NCBI GenBank assembly: GCA_905160935.1
Contig: CAJHZI010000519.1
Location: 339,001 to 403,000, forward strand
Length of the DNA: 64,000 bases
DNA from: Enchytraeus crypticus
Taxonomy: Eukaryota; Annelida; Clitellata; Enchytraeida; Enchytraeidae
Direction of reading: 5' to 3'
Under the pieces are notes generated by a model that saw only the letters and a program-made list of their open reading frames with translations, was not told the DNA's origin and made no database searches. How positions within the stretch are numbered: the stretch's first letter is position 1; each line of letters starts with the position of its first letter. Below are positions 46,101 to 58,399 of the stretch, in pieces. The position numbers and the translations under genes were made by a program.

Positions 46101-48407
46101 GCGACCTTTATACAGAAGTAGTGATTCATCTACCACAACGTTCTGGTTTGGCATGTAGTTGCTCTGAAAGATATTCTGAATAGCAGCGAGGGATGGTCGA
46201 ATTCGAGCAAGCCTGTCACCGGCGACAAGCTGAGTAGGTGATACGAATCTAACAAATTTCATTATGGATAAAAAGCGGCCTCTACTGATACCACTCTCCT
46301 GAAACCACGGAGTATACTGTGTCGGCCTTGTGCTGCAGTACATTGATACCTCGGGTTTCTTGACAAGACCCATGTTCAGAACGTACTCAAAGAATTTCTT
46401 CATTTCTACCAGAGTAACTGGTCACCATTTCATAGAGTGCATTTCGTTATTCTTATCGGGGTTCTCAGCAAAGAACACATCTGCTTTCTCGTTGGTAGCA
46501 TTCATAATGGTCATAAAAATATCATCGGGAAGAAAATGACTCAGAGCTTCACTGAAAGTTATGTTGTCGACGTCAGGGAATATATCCTGATTTGGACCTG
46601 CAATTCCTAGAAATTCCAGCATTGCATGCGGACGCTGATCGCTGAATGGATCATCTATCATGCTCCACCCGTGTTCATCAATGTCAATTGTAGAAGCATC
46701 ACTGCCAGCATCACTCACATCGCTTTCATTACTGTCAAACTCGTCATCACTGCTATCTAGCATGTCACTATTGTACTCATAATCTGGATCACTACTGTCA
46801 GAACTCATGATAGTAAATTATGTCTACTACTACAGTTTTACCAAATAATATCTTTCTAAATTTACTTGTCAAACGAACAATCCAGCCTACAAAATATTAT
46901 AACATCAAAATAATACAAATATTCAATAACCATTTACATCGTTGGTATGCAAACTGCTTTGCGCAGTAATCACATAGTCCCAATATTTATAAGAATATAC
47001 GATTATACAAAGAACGACAATAACCTATAATTAGAATTGAACCCATAGTCTACTTCAATTGTTCGCAGGAGGCGTCATATAGTGGAAAGATACTCAAGAT
47101 ATGTGAAACAGTACACAGCAGTGTATATGTGATCGATTGATTTATAGAAACTAGTACTTATAGTATAGATTTATAAAAACTAATTATGATTGATATGATA
47201 AAAAGTAGCCATGCTGACTTTTACGTATAGACCTATAGAGAATATATAAAACTATATAATTATTCACTAAAATAAAAAAAATGTACATGTACATGATCCA
47301 CGGACAATGTTCTTTGTGTAAGAGCTATGCAACAATGAAGCTACTTATCAAGAACTGTAACAAGACCAGTTTGAGAGATATCGCTTCATCAAGAACTGTA
47401 GCAAGACGCATTTCAGAGATTGCTTCTTTTACTACTTTATATCACATAATTATTCTTCACTCTATGCTGCTTTTCTGAAATTTACAATCTATACCGGAAC
47501 ATAAAGGTGTGTCAGCCGTGCATGATTGAACCTTTATAACTTGGGCTGTGAGAGACTGACAATCCATGGTTTGACATGAATAGAAAGCTAGCACTATACT
47601 GTGTGTGTTAAAACAAGTCACAGCGCTGATACTGCAATGCATGGCTTGTCATATAAATTTAACTGATGTTGGACGTATGCCGTACATCCGGCAGTATTGA
47701 AAGGGTTAACTACTATTGATATTATTAACTACAAAGCATTAACTTCTCATGATACCAACAACACTTGTTACATTTACCAATAAACACTTTATAATAATAA
47801 TTTATAATAAATAAAGATTTAAAGTCCGTTTCCTCATACAAGGATGATGTCAGGGACGTCCCCCCATCACATGCCAATACAAATAAATTCACCTCAAACG
47901 ATCTGAAAAAAATGTGCTGAAGAGAAAGAAAAAGATCCTAAACGGTACTGGTTATCGTTATTAAAAATGAAGTTCACAAGACACAAACCAATAGCATAAT
48001 TTCTCATGCTACTAACAACACTTGTTACCTTTGCCATTAAACACGAACACTTTATCGTTATTAAAAATGAAGTTTACAAGACACAAACCAGCTAGCAGCG
48101 GCCAAGTGTGCCTATTGTTCACATAGTCGACTTCGTAGCCAATAGCGATCATCTTCCAGCCCATCAGAACACAAGCCAGTAAGTGTGTCCATATGTTCAT
48201 TGATTCGTTGTGAAGCTGAAACACGCTCTTCAGATAGTAAGACCACGGCTGACCCAACGCCCTAAAACCCTTCTCAACGTGGGGTTCGTGGAAAACAACA
48301 GGTACTTCTTTTCGGCATTTTGTCGGAACCAGGCTTGGAAAAATCCCAGCTGAAGCAGTTCCGTTAGAATGCGAGTGGTTGGTACCGTTGGTATGTGAAT
48401 GCGCCAT
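41170..48407 (-). CDS. PAQR: Membrane progestin receptor (PAQR family, mPR type)
   Basis: A multi-pass membrane receptor of the progestin and adipoQ receptor family. Exons 48089-48407, 43777-43881, 42986-43145, 41913-42195 and 41170-41346 total 1044 nt, 347 residues plus TGA, a usual mPR length. Phases agree at all four junctions. Family motifs: VPVVFHEPHVEKGFRALG near the N-terminus, HNESMNIWTH (motif A), CSSAAHC (Ser and His of motif B), MFDYAGIGIYG and GHSHQLFH (motif C). These Ser/His residues form the metal site in the family. The N-terminal form fits mPR alpha/beta/delta-type members rather than AdipoR. The N-terminus carries two NGT sequons. Intron 1 hosts a piggyBac element, and the junctions flanking exon 3 are copied in the introns. 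The ligand is inferred from the family only. Confidence 0.95.
41620..41712 (+). repeat. rep-D2 element
   Basis: In the last PAQR intron, with a short GATT tail. Confidence 0.75.
42385..42455 (-). repeat. rep-E head fragment
   Basis: Reverse fragment beside the PAQR donor minisatellite. Confidence 0.75.
42525..43010 (-). repeat. Minisatellite of about 64 bp, 8 copies, carrying a PAQR donor
   Basis: Each transcript-sense unit contains AGATACTCTACTGCAG|GTCT, that is, about 20 nt of the end of PAQR exon 42986-43145 plus the GTCTC donor, followed by intron. The genuine junction is the rightmost copy; seven lie within the intron. Confidence 0.93.
43186..43262 (-). pseudogene. Intronic copy of the head of PAQR exon 3 with its acceptor
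   Basis: Repeats 43090-43161 at about 90% identity: about 55 nt of exon head, the AG acceptor and the (ATCA)n tail. It has no donor. It lies about 40 nt upstream of the true exon in transcript sense. Confidence 0.88.
44382..47705 (-). mobile_element. piggyBac DNA transposon, full length with TIRs and TTAA
   Basis: The ends are inverted: CCCTTTCAGCACTGCC at 44382 and, reverse-complemented at 47705, CCCTTTCAATACTGCC (14 of 16 match). Both ends abut TTAA (44378-44381 and 47706-47709), the obligatory piggyBac target duplication. Length is about 3.3 kb with one transposase gene. It lies inside PAQR intron 1 in the host's transcriptional sense, where it must be spliced out with the intron. Confidence 0.95.
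45096..46808 (-). pseudogene. piggyBac transposase, two premature TGA codons
   Basis: One minus-strand frame of 570 codons is broken only by TGA at about 46422-46424 and 45468-45470. It starts with an acidic Ser/Asp-rich segment (SSDPDYEYNSDMLDSSDDE). The DDE_Tnp_1_7 core has VVVDESLLLYKG, FFTDNWYTS and MRGVDKTDQ, which carry the expected catalytic Asp residues. It ends in a Cys-rich zinc-binding domain (RRCVLC...CTVC...CFPDCF). Both stops could be CGA to TGA changes from CpG decay. It is non-functional as read unless the stops are bypassed, but otherwise complete. The element looks young. Confidence 0.94.
47737..48092 (-). repeat. Duplicated donor-side block of PAQR exon 1, split by a retroposon
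   Basis: 47958-47993 copies 48058-48092 (35 of about 36 bases, including GGTTTGTGTC from the exon 1 donor). 47737-47783 copies 48002-48050. A rep-D retroposon (47815-47955) sits between, so the block was duplicated and then interrupted, or the reverse. Confidence 0.8.
47815..47955 (+). repeat. rep-D, full length, inside a duplicated PAQR intron block
   Basis: Interrupts the duplicated donor-side block of PAQR exon 1. Confidence 0.85.
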
Positions 48408-49384
48408 TGTTAGAATGGTTGTAATTTTTCTAACAAATGGCAGTGATGTTAAAAAATTCTAAAAGAAATATAGGCATTAAAATATTAACAGAGTATATAT
48501 TAAGATATTAACTACAGTAGGTTCACCAAGATAAGTGATAGTTAATGATTAGATTAATATTATCACATATCCATTCTAATTGCTCTAACAGTATTTCAAA
48601 TTAAAATAAAAGGTAGGCTTTGGCTAATCAACTAATTAATCTCTATTACTTAAACACAAGCAATCCAAAGAGAAGCTGGCTTTAAAAAAGTCGTAGAGTT
48701 ATAATCACATTCTTAAATACAGCCATTCAAAATAGTTTGCAGCTAGTAGAATAGTTCTTTCATTAATTATTTAAAACAGTACACGTGTACGTCACAATAA
48801 ACGATGTTACTATTAAACGAGGTATACAAGAAAAAGTCTTGAAAAACAATACTTCCTGGTCGAAATTTAATTCTTAAATTTCCGGATAAATTTTTTAACC
48901 AATGCCGGTAAACGAACAAAAAAATATTTTAACAGTAAATTCTAGTCCGATTCTGTAACAATGAAGACAGAAGCTTTTCCAGAGCGATATTCTCAAACAA
49001 AGTAGATAGAATGCTAGCAGTTCCTTTTATAATAATATGAAAAAGGTCTCCCAAGATTTACGATAAGACACTGACCTCAGAAATTGATCACGAGTGATCA
49101 TAACTATATAATTATTGTCCAATATACATGTCATAAGCTTAAATATAAGTAACACATAAAATTCTAGATAAACAGGAAATAAAGAGATTTGAGAATTTAT
49201 CTCTAATTACTAAACATAAATCAGTATAATAAAAAGTAAACTTACAATTTATTAGATGTTTGGCATATTTAATAACTATACATAAACAAATCTATGTCAC
49301 TGCTTGCAAGCAGCCAATCAATAAAATTCTTTCATGTAAGAACTTAAAGGCTGCACTGAACTACAAAAACAACAGCTGCACAGC

Positions 49385-49545
49385 ACCGAAACCACCACAA
49401 CAACAACACCAACCATTAGAGTGCTACAGTCATCAATGACAACATCGAGCACTATTGAGACAAAATCAAACCGGCGAGCAAAATGAAAGGTCCAAAACCG
49501 GTGCAAATTCCAAAATCCGGAAATTCAGTCCAAAGTAAAGGGAGT
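49385..49545 (+). repeat. rep-A, full length
   Basis: Best-preserved copy; continues into GTAAAGGGAGTCAAAG and on toward the ATAG array. Confidence 0.88.
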
Positions 49546-49746
49546 CAAAGAAAAGGTGGTTTAGGCGCAGGTCGCTGCTCATGGACACTGGATGGAAAAG
49601 AGAGATGGAAAAGATAGGTCTTCAACTGCCTATGGAACTGCTCATAGGAAAACAAAGGCCGATGTGATTCGAATGAAGATTTCCGTAGATTGAATGGAAG
49701 AGAATTCCAGATCTGCGGTGCAAAGCATGCTGGAAAGAATGATTAC

Positions 49747-49947
<201 letters not shown>

Positions 49948-50414
49948 GCGTGAAGGTAAGCTAGGTCTCACAAGAGTAATTAACTTAGAAGACCGAGTAA
50001 CAGCAAGCTGCATCACTTTAATCAAGTGAGACATACAAGTTGGACCAGGGATGGTGATGGACTTGTAGGTTAACGAAACTGTTTTGTAAATGATACGCTC
50101 TTTAATCTATAGCAAGTGCAAAGACTTTAAAATAGGCGTAACATGTGAGTACTTGGAACTACAAAAATTGCTCGCGCAAGAGAATTCTGAACAAACTGCA
50201 ACCGATCAATTTCACCGCCAGAGAAATTTGAAAACAGGGAATTGCAGTAGTAAACAACAGCAACAACTACAATTATAGTGTCTTTAATACTAATTCTCTA
50301 TTCTGTAAGTCGCAGTTGCATGCTAGGCGGGGATATACTTACTGAATCGGGATTTAGTACAGTCGATTAGATGATCGTCCTCTTAACGAAGTTAAGCGAC
50401 CTGCGCCTAAATCT

Positions 50415-50560
50415 CCTTTTCTTTAATTCCCCTTACTTTGGACTGATAATCTGGATTTTGGAATTTGCACCCTTTTTGGACCTTCTTTGTGCTCGCCGGC
50501 TTGATTTTGTCTCAATGTTGTCTTTGATTACTGTAGCACTCTAATTGTTGTTATTATTAT
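50415..50560 (-). repeat. rep-A, full length
   Basis: Reverse copy ending in a TTATTA microsatellite. With the 49385 copy it makes an inverted pair around the ATAG array. Confidence 0.87.
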
Positions 50561-50747
50561 TAATATTATTATTATTATTATTATTATTAAGCTACTTCGA
50601 GCTCGGATTGTATAGTTTGATGATCACCTTGGAAGTCCAAGTTTTAATAGCTAAAAGCTTCGAATGAAAAATTAACCAGGTCCCAGAGGAAAGGTTCAAT
50701 CTATAAAAACTCAGGACGTGCTCAGACGAAATATGACATAAAAATAA

Positions 50748-50978
50748 ACACGCATTATAGTGAAATAATCAACTATGTTGATATCTATCACTTTTAATAT
50801 CACATGTTTAATCCGCTAAGCAATTTAGACCATTTTCCGTATAACCAGTCCAGTGAATGTCCGAGATTTTACTCTCAGATCAGCGCGGCTGGGAATCGAA
50901 CCCACAGGGGTTAAATTCACCTCAGGATCTGTCATTTAAAACTTCATGACGTTACCCCTACGCTATGGAGACATTCTA
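50748..50978 (-). repeat. SINE-2, full length
   Basis: Reverse copy abutting the TATAA array, between PAQR and RXYLT1. Confidence 0.9.
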
Positions 50979-50984
50979 CAAAAT

Positions 50985-51215
50985 AGACATAATATAATAT
51001 AATATAATATAATGTAATATAATATAATATAATATAATATAATATAATATAATATAATATAATATAATATAATATAATATAATATAATATAATATAATAT
51101 AATATAATATAATATAATATAATATAATATAATAATATAATATAATATAATATAATATAATACAATATAATATAATATAATATAATATAATATAACATAA
51201 TACAATATAATATGT
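50985..51215 (+). repeat. (TATAA)n pentanucleotide array
   Basis: About 45 units, with one frame slip near 51130, directly 3' of a SINE-2 copy. No gene. Confidence 0.95.
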
Positions 51216-51824
51216 ATATAATATATTCTACAATATAGACATATTGGAAATGAATAAATAGAACAGAATTGAACTAAACAGTCGACCGAACGAATTTCAT
51301 TAGGCCTAAAAGGAAACTAGGCCATCATTTCGAAAACCTCGATAGTTGAACGATAGCGACGAACGAAACAAGTTATAAACCATTAGAATTCCCATATCAG
51401 AATATTCGAAGGAAAAACATAGCTTTTGTTTTACATTTATTAGATTGACCGTTGTCCAAGGTCAAAACTAGGTCAACAGCATAAAATTAGATGGAAATTC
51501 CTAAACCTATTTTTAAATCATTTGCTTATTCTGTTTTGTCGCTCAGCTGGTTTAATTTTTTTAAGCGAATTTATTTGATTTTTGGTTTGTTTTAGTGGAA
51601 TTTTATTTTAGTGGAAATTTTTTAGTGGATTGTTTTATCAAGGTTATTTGATTGCAACCATTTTAAATTGATTAATCATTGTTGTTGCTGCTATATAGCG
51701 CAATGCGTTACACTTAACGAACATTTAAAAAAAGTACGTATAGTGATTGATATTTTATGACAGTAGCATTGTAGCACTAATACTTTTACATATAATCTTA
51801 TGTCGATATAATGGGATTGCATTA

Positions 51825-51985
51825 CAATGCATTGTGGTACTTATAGTTTTGAACTGCTTTTTATGATTTTGCATTTTGTGCCGTTTGTGAACCCTTTTAC
51901 TCATTAGTTCGGATTTGGTTCAATAGTTCTTGATGTTGTCTTTTTTAATAGTAGGGCTCCAATAGTTATTATGTTGTTGTTGCAA
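51825..51985 (-). repeat. rep-A, strongly diverged
   Basis: Keeps the spacing of the rep-A blocks (TTTGTGCCGTTTGTGAACC, GATGTTGTC) with many changes; upstream of RXYLT1. Confidence 0.5.
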
Positions 51986-52235
51986 TAATGAATCTTTTAT
52001 GTAATTTCTGGCAAATGGTTCTTCATATGTTTGCCATAATTATATTTCTGCCATTTCTGTTGTTTGGGACATGTCTGCAAATTATTAGTCGATTGCTATG
52101 CATTGCGCAAAAAAGCTGCAGTCACAAATTAGAGACTAATAGGAGATAACAAATTCATGTGATTAATTTAGTGATTTGTATTTTTACTAACAGGCAATAT
52201 GTAAAGAATTTAATTTTAATTGATCTAGCTAAGAT

Positions 52236-55200
52236 ATGCGATTACTAAATGCAATTAGATTATTCGCAATTTTGAGCGTCATTTGCTTCATTATATCTTG
52301 TGTCTTGTTGTATTTCTGGACAAAGGATGAGGCAATTGGAAAATTAGGTTAGATTTCTAAATATAATACAATATTACCTAGATCTGTATTTTTATAGTTA
52401 TTTTAAGTTTATAAATTTATGTATTTCAACATCTCCCTTCTAAGCTTTATTGCATTACAAGCATCTCTTAAGATTTATTCCTATTTTTTTAATTTAGATG
52501 AAATATTAGTTATATCGTGATCATTGATTATACTTGCTAATAATTTTGTAACATTAAGAATTAACTTTTTAAATAATCTCTCTGGAATTTCACTAGTAAA
52601 TGAATTTTTCACCATTATGCACTCATAAAGCTGAATTGTATACCATCAAAAATATAAACACACATTATAGTGAAATTATCAACTGTGTCAATATGTAGCC
52701 CTTTTTAATTCCATGCTATAGAGTCATACAGTTTCCATTGTATTCTACATTTTAAGTTTATTCTAATATTCATCTATGTATATACACTATGTAGATGTGC
52801 TATTGGTTGATACTTAAGAATTATATTGTAAACTCTGCAGATAAAAGTGTGTGGAAAGTCACTGCAACGCCTGATGCTAAGAAACAAAACCAAGGTGGTT
52901 CAAGACTCGCTCTACTGCAAGATAAACTGAAGAGAATTAAAGAGGAGAAGTTGAGTGAAAGTAACGTAACTGCAGTTGACATATGGAGCAAAGCTGCCAT
53001 AGGTTACTTCTTTACTTCTTTTTCTTCTTTTTCTTCTTTTTCTTCTTTTAGGTGCAAATTAATAATCTGATTTAATCTACAAAGTGGCGATAAACAGTGG
53101 ACATATGTGAGACATAAACAGATGTCGTGTGTTGCTGGGATAATTAATTAATTGTGGTATCCTACTGTATAGGATGGATGTGCTGTGGTTATTTGAATTG
53201 AATTGAAAGCACTAGGCTTACCTCTTTTCAACTATATGATGTCAATTTATTTTTTTATCTCAGCAACTTTTACAATGCATTAGAAGATAACCGAAGTTTA
53301 CATAATAAAGTAAATATCAGCATTATTTGGATAATTTAGAAGATCAAGAAAAGATCCTAACTGTGAGTTTTTACATCTAGTGCAGTGATTTAGCTAATTG
53401 AAGTTTATTCTATTTGTAAGGAAAATTGATCCAAAGTCCACAAATCTACTTTAGCTGACGAATCTATGTCCACTGAAATAAACTGCAGTTGCTAAATAAC
53501 TTTCTATTGCTTGGATTTTGTAGGTATTTATCTATGGGAGCACATTCTTGAGGGATCCTACATGAAAAAATCCAGTCTATACAACTATGGTGAGCTGGAA
53601 GATGAAGGTTTACTGTTTAGGTAATTAAATTAAATATTTAATAAGTTCATCACAATCATCATCTTAACTTGAATCTCAACTGAGCTAGGGTCAGGATAGG
53701 TATAGGCCTCCACTGGTCACAATGGGGGTGGGAGACTTTGCCAATCGTTTTAGAAAATGTTATAGCTACTACTGGAGCCTAACTAATTTATGTGCATATA
53801 ATCTAATCTGCAGTTTATTTGCCTAAATATACGAAATAAATTACATATCAGATAAATTCAGTGTTAAATAACAATTCATGTATAGAAGAAAAGAAAAAAT
53901 AATGTTTTTAGTAATGAATTTGAATTATAATTACTTCTATTATTTTAGTCTAACATCAATTTCCTACTCTAAGGATGTTGTCTGAGACAAGAGTTTCTGA
54001 TAGAGTAATTTATACCAAATTTCTAGATACTCTGTACATTAAAAATTTATTTTTATTTTATTTTTTTTTGTGCATATATTTTATTTGTGTACAATAGATT
54101 TCACAGCGGACCAGGAGTGACTTTTGAATCCATACGACATTCAGAAGCGGCTTTCAGCAATGTGTTGCTCGTGCTCAACAACTTCAATTCTGAAAAACGG
54201 CTCAATGCAGAACGCTGGCTTAACTTCACTCTGTCTCTCAGTTCTGTGCGTAGCTTTGGCGTAGTTCTGCTGGGAAATGATTCATGTGACAACACGTGGA
54301 TAGAGCGATATCTAGCGAGTCAACAAGATGACGTTTCTGGAAGGTTTAGGTTCATGTTTGTGGTGTACGACAGTCCGTCCGTTGATAATCGAGTGATTTT
54401 CCAGTGGCCTCTAGGAGTTTCTACGTGAGTATTTGAGCTGTCATTTCAATCTATCAATATGAGAATATTTGCATTTCTCTATAGTGGGCTGTTTGGGCAT
54501 CTGACCTATCAACAAATGAATATATATTGCCAGATTGCCAGTTCAAATATTACTGAAAATGTGATTAAATTCTATTTTCAGTTATAGAAATTTCCCTGTC
54601 ACATCGAATTCAGCCATTGACTCATCAGCTAGAACGTATCAGTGTAACTTCGTAGGCACCGTGTACGCTAACTCTTCTCGACAAACCCTTGCCGATGTTC
54701 TCAACAAGACTAGTGTGCGAGGAGCCTGTTTCGTGCGGATGAGGAATGAGTAAGACTTCTAATTACATTGTGTTCTTATAGCGTGGAACATTTGAACTTA
54801 TTAATTGATTGATAAGTTAATTGATTGATTAGTTAATTTATTGATTTTGTAAGAAGTTTGACTGAGATTCGTTAATTTATTATTATGTATGTAATTGATC
54901 CGACGGTCTGTTTGTTGAGTTCTACTGTTATTAATCTCGCGTTGGCTCTGATTGCAGGCTTTTCATAGGTTGACTATTTACAGTTATTTGACTTATCTTA
55001 ATCTTTTATTTCTCTCGTGTTATTAACTGATTGATTGATTGCTTGTCTGTTTGATTGATTGATTGATTGATTGCTTGTCTGTTTGATTGATTGATTGATT
55101 GATTTATTGAATGATTACTTGATTGATGGATTGATTGATTGACGGATTGATTGATTTACGGATGGATTGATTGATTGACTGATTGACTGACTGACTGACT

Positions 55201-56491
55201 GATTGATTGTTGATTGATTGATTGATTGATCTACTAGATGGGCAGCTAGTGAGACGGACGATTCGCTCGGTACATATATAGAAGCGCTGAAGACCAGTGA
55301 CCTCACGTTGTGTCCTGTAGGGATGAACGCTGAGTGCTACAGGATCTATGAGGCGATGTCGTACGGCTCAGTGCCGGTCATAGAGGATATCTCTACCAAT
55401 CAACGCTGTGCCTCCAAGCCGTATCAGAATGGTATCTAGCACTTCTCCAATTTTTAGTAAATTAAAAATTAATGTATTAATTAGTAAATTAGTAATTCCT
55501 TCAAGACAGTTTTTATTAGAAAAGTTAAAAAATAACTTAATAAAAATTAAAAAACTTAATAACTTAATAGAAGGCCCTGATTGCAGGTTTTTCATTGGTT
55601 GACTATTTCAGACTATTAGTTGACTTTTTGCAAGGACCATATAAGCTGCCTGGAGAACTGATATTGACTTCACTGTTTTTATCAATCAATTAATAAGAAT
55701 TTAGCATTTGCTTTCTTGCCATAAGGCAATGTCAGGGACGTCTCTTGCAGACTCAATGCAGAAACAATGCTGCTGTGTTGGGACGAATGCTATCCTACTT
55801 TATCTGTAGTTCTAACTGCTCTTTGCTGGTGTAGCTCAGCCTGTTATCTACATAATGTCTCCATGCAGAATGTCTCAATAGCGTAGAGGTAACGTCAAGA
55901 AGTTTTAAATGTCAGATCCTGATGTGAATTGAACCCTCGTGGGTTCGAATTCCAGCCGCGCTAATCTGAGAGTAAAATCTCGGACATTCACTGGACTGGT
56001 TATACAGAAAATGGTTCAAATTGCCTAACGGTTTGAGCATGTGGTATTAGAATGAGATATCAACATGGTTGATCGTTTCACTATAATGTGTGTTTACTTA
56101 CTTTTCATATTTTAATTGCTTTAATATAGTGGACTTTGAAGAGAAGAATTTTCATTGGTCACTAAAGTCTATCATTAACCTTTTAAATTTACGTGCTTGC
56201 TATATTTTAGCTTCTACAATCATCCGTGAAGGCACTCTGAAGAAATCTCTAATATCTAACGATCTCTCCAAACATTCCGGTGTTTTAAGGCTACTGAAAC
56301 ACAATAAAGCACCAGTCATATACATCAAAGATTGGAGTAAATTGCCAGAACTGTTGAAACATGAAAAATCGTTGAGTGTTTCGCAGAAAGTTAGACGAAG
56401 AACTGAGCTTCTTGCTTGGTACAAGCGGTTCAAAAGAAAAATGAGAGACTCTCTTCATAATGTTGTCTGGCAACGAATGATTATGCAATAA
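52236..56491 (+). CDS. RXYLT1: Ribitol-5-phosphate xylosyltransferase 1 (TMEM5)
   Basis: A Golgi type II glycosyltransferase. In vertebrates RXYLT1 adds xylose to ribitol-5-phosphate on the O-mannosyl core M3 glycan of alpha-dystroglycan, before matriglycan is built. Exons 52236-52347, 52841-53002, 53524-53620, 54098-54424, 54582-54749, 55238-55431 and 56211-56491 total 1341 nt, 446 residues plus TAA; human is 443. Phases agree at all six junctions. The N-terminus MRLLNAIRLFAILSVICF begins a signal anchor. Diagnostic blocks: IWSKAAIG, LWEHILEG, VVLLGNDSCDNTW, VYDSP, FQWPLGVSTYRNFPV, LTLCPVGMNAECYRIYEA, YGSVPVIED and IKDWSKLPELL. It diverges from the PAQR gene across about 3.8 kb. Confidence 0.97.
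52659..52702 (-). repeat. SINE-2 3' tip fragment
   Basis: Only the ACACATTATAGTGAAATTAT end, in RXYLT1 intron 1. Confidence 0.75.
53652..53790 (+). repeat. rep-E, diverged partial copy
   Basis: In the RXYLT1 intron after exon 53524-53620; the middle is deleted. Confidence 0.75.
55025..55232 (+). repeat. (TTGA/GATT)n repeat abutting an RXYLT1 acceptor
   Basis: Impure tetranucleotide array ending 5 nt from the acceptor CTACTAG of exon 55238-55431, so it supplies what would be the polypyrimidine region. Confidence 0.92.
55676..55765 (-). repeat. rep-D2 element
   Basis: Reverse copy in the last RXYLT1 intron. Confidence 0.75.
55862..56096 (+). repeat. SINE-2, full length
   Basis: Forward copy in the last RXYLT1 intron, about 115 bp before the terminal exon. 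Confidence 0.92.
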
Positions 56492-56564
56492 TACTGATGG
56501 TAATATAGAAAGATCATCATCATCTTCTTCCCTTGAATATCAGTAATAAGGTACATCCTATGAA

Positions 56565-56577
56565 AATAAATAATAAA
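56565..56577 (+). promoter_or_regulatory. Polyadenylation signals for RXYLT1
   Basis: Two AATAAA hexamers (56565-56570 and 56572-56577) lie about 75 nt after the stop, inside the junction with a 5'-truncated SINE. They are the first hexamers after the CDS and fit a 3' end here. Confidence 0.5.
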
Positions 56578-56655
56578 TCCTGGGCTCGCCCCGTAACTGA
56601 CATCGCTTTCAGTGAAGAAACTGACGTTAACATAAGCTTTACCAGCTTTATATAT
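56578..56655 (+). repeat. SINE-1 3' half
   Basis: Begins at TCCTGGGCTCGCC directly after the RXYLT1 poly(A) hexamers. Confidence 0.85.
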
Positions 56656-57051
56656 TGCGATATTTCTGTGTAACGTACTTGAAAAAGCCAAATATTGTTT
56701 GCTATGAGGTTTCTAGTCGTATAAATCCAGTAAATATGGACATCCGAGGACCGCCGACGGATAACTCAGTTTAAATGACGGAGCCAAACTTATGGGCCAT
56801 TTCCTCGAAAATCTTATGGCAATCGATTTTCTGTGATTTCTGAAGACATATCTAGTCACCAGTAGATTTCTACCATAACTACAATATCAGTATTACTAAT
56901 TTTCCAGCATTATCAGTGGACTAACAGGTTTGGTTACTACGTTGAAATCATATTGACGTATATTGTATATGTACTCTTCTAAATCAATCTTCAATCTTCT
57001 ATGTCAATCGTGTTGCAATTTGCTCAGTATACGATCTACTGTAAGACTTGT

Positions 57052-57172
57052 CTGGAGCCAATGGCGATGTCGGTATGATACTCGACCGCGGATCAGTATG
57101 TACGAGTTCAAATCCTGGGCTCGCTCGTCAGTGAATGAAGCTGATGTTAACCTTAGTTTTACCAGCTTTTAC
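57052..57172 (+). repeat. SINE-1 with internal deletion
   Basis: Head and both promoter boxes present; the TCACTGACATCGC segment is partly lost. Downstream of RXYLT1. Confidence 0.88.
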
Positions 57173-57338
57173 TTTTACTTACCGTCTTGTTTGGAGCGAT
57201 GTGTGTGACTTTTTACAATGAAGTTTGATACTTAGTCATTTTATAATTAAAAAACTATTACAGTGCTGTAATTGAAACATATCGCTATGCTTTTGTTGAT
57301 ATTTTTTATATTATATTTATGTGAAGACTTAACTTGCT

Positions 57339-57404
57339 CAAGTCACTGACATCGCTTTCGAGTGAGGAAACTGACGTTAACCTTAGCTTCATCAGCTTTT
57401 TAGC
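57339..57404 (+). repeat. SINE-1 3' fragment
   Basis: Only the last 65 bp, from TCACTGACATCGC. Confidence 0.85.
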
Positions 57405-57813
57405 TTTATATATTATTTATTATTAAAAAGTTCAAACACTAAGATGGCAATTTTTGGCTAAATTACATAGGAAGCAGTCATTAAGCCTTTATTATAGGCT
57501 ACGTGTTTTTGTAATGGGTAACAAGTAATCAGAAAGTAATGGCAACACTTCAAACCATGTAATAAAAGCCTAATTATATACACTGTAGAGTGTAGATCCA
57601 TCAGTGTAAAATGTAATAGCAATGTGCATATTGTTTACAAAACATTTCTGACATTGTTTTCCAACATATAAATATGCTGCGATGGTAACGAAATGTTGAG
57701 GCACACTGGAAAAGTCAGTATTGAATTGTTATGTGATTTAACACATAGACTTCAATTTACGCATATAGTTACAATTCTAATTTTGCATTTACTTTTTTAT
57801 GATTTATACGTAG

Positions 57814-57884
57814 AAAACTAATGTTAACGTCAGTTTCCTCACTCGAAAGCGATGTCTATGACGGGCGAGCCCAGGATTTGAAGG
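57814..57884 (-). repeat. SINE-1 3' fragment
   Basis: Reverse fragment reaching the B-box region only. Confidence 0.85.
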
Positions 57885-58399
57885 CTTTAGTGTATTCATA
57901 GAATGCAGAGCTTCTTCAGTTATGCAAAATTTTGTCGTGTCGTATGCTTTAGTTGGTTCAGTATATTGCCTTCAGTTAATAGAACAGATACTTTCTCATG
58001 TAAAGTTCTTTGGATAGATTTGATGGATTTGAATAATTTGGATCTTTTGCTAGCAATTTGCTGCAGACCTACTTATATGTATATGTTTCAGAAGCAAAAT
58101 ATTTATGCTGTTATGGGGGGGTATGCAAATTGAACCCAAGCTTTTACTATACAACCTTTTAATTTGTTTCGTGTCATAGTAAACAACAACTACAGCATAC
58201 CAAACTAGAAACAAGCCACTTCTCAACGCCATCAATAGTAACTGAAGCGTTGGTAAATAACAGTTTACTAATGGAGTATTTAAAAACTAAAAATGCAATC
58301 TTTATTTAATTATTAATTCAATATTAGTCATCTAATTCTTAATTAGTGAACGAACTGTGTTATTTGTTTATACATTTAGAATTGAAGAAAGTCTCTTTT

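Noticed and set aside
50944-51205. Tyr/Ile/Leu repeat frames
   Set aside because: They are the (TATAA)n array.
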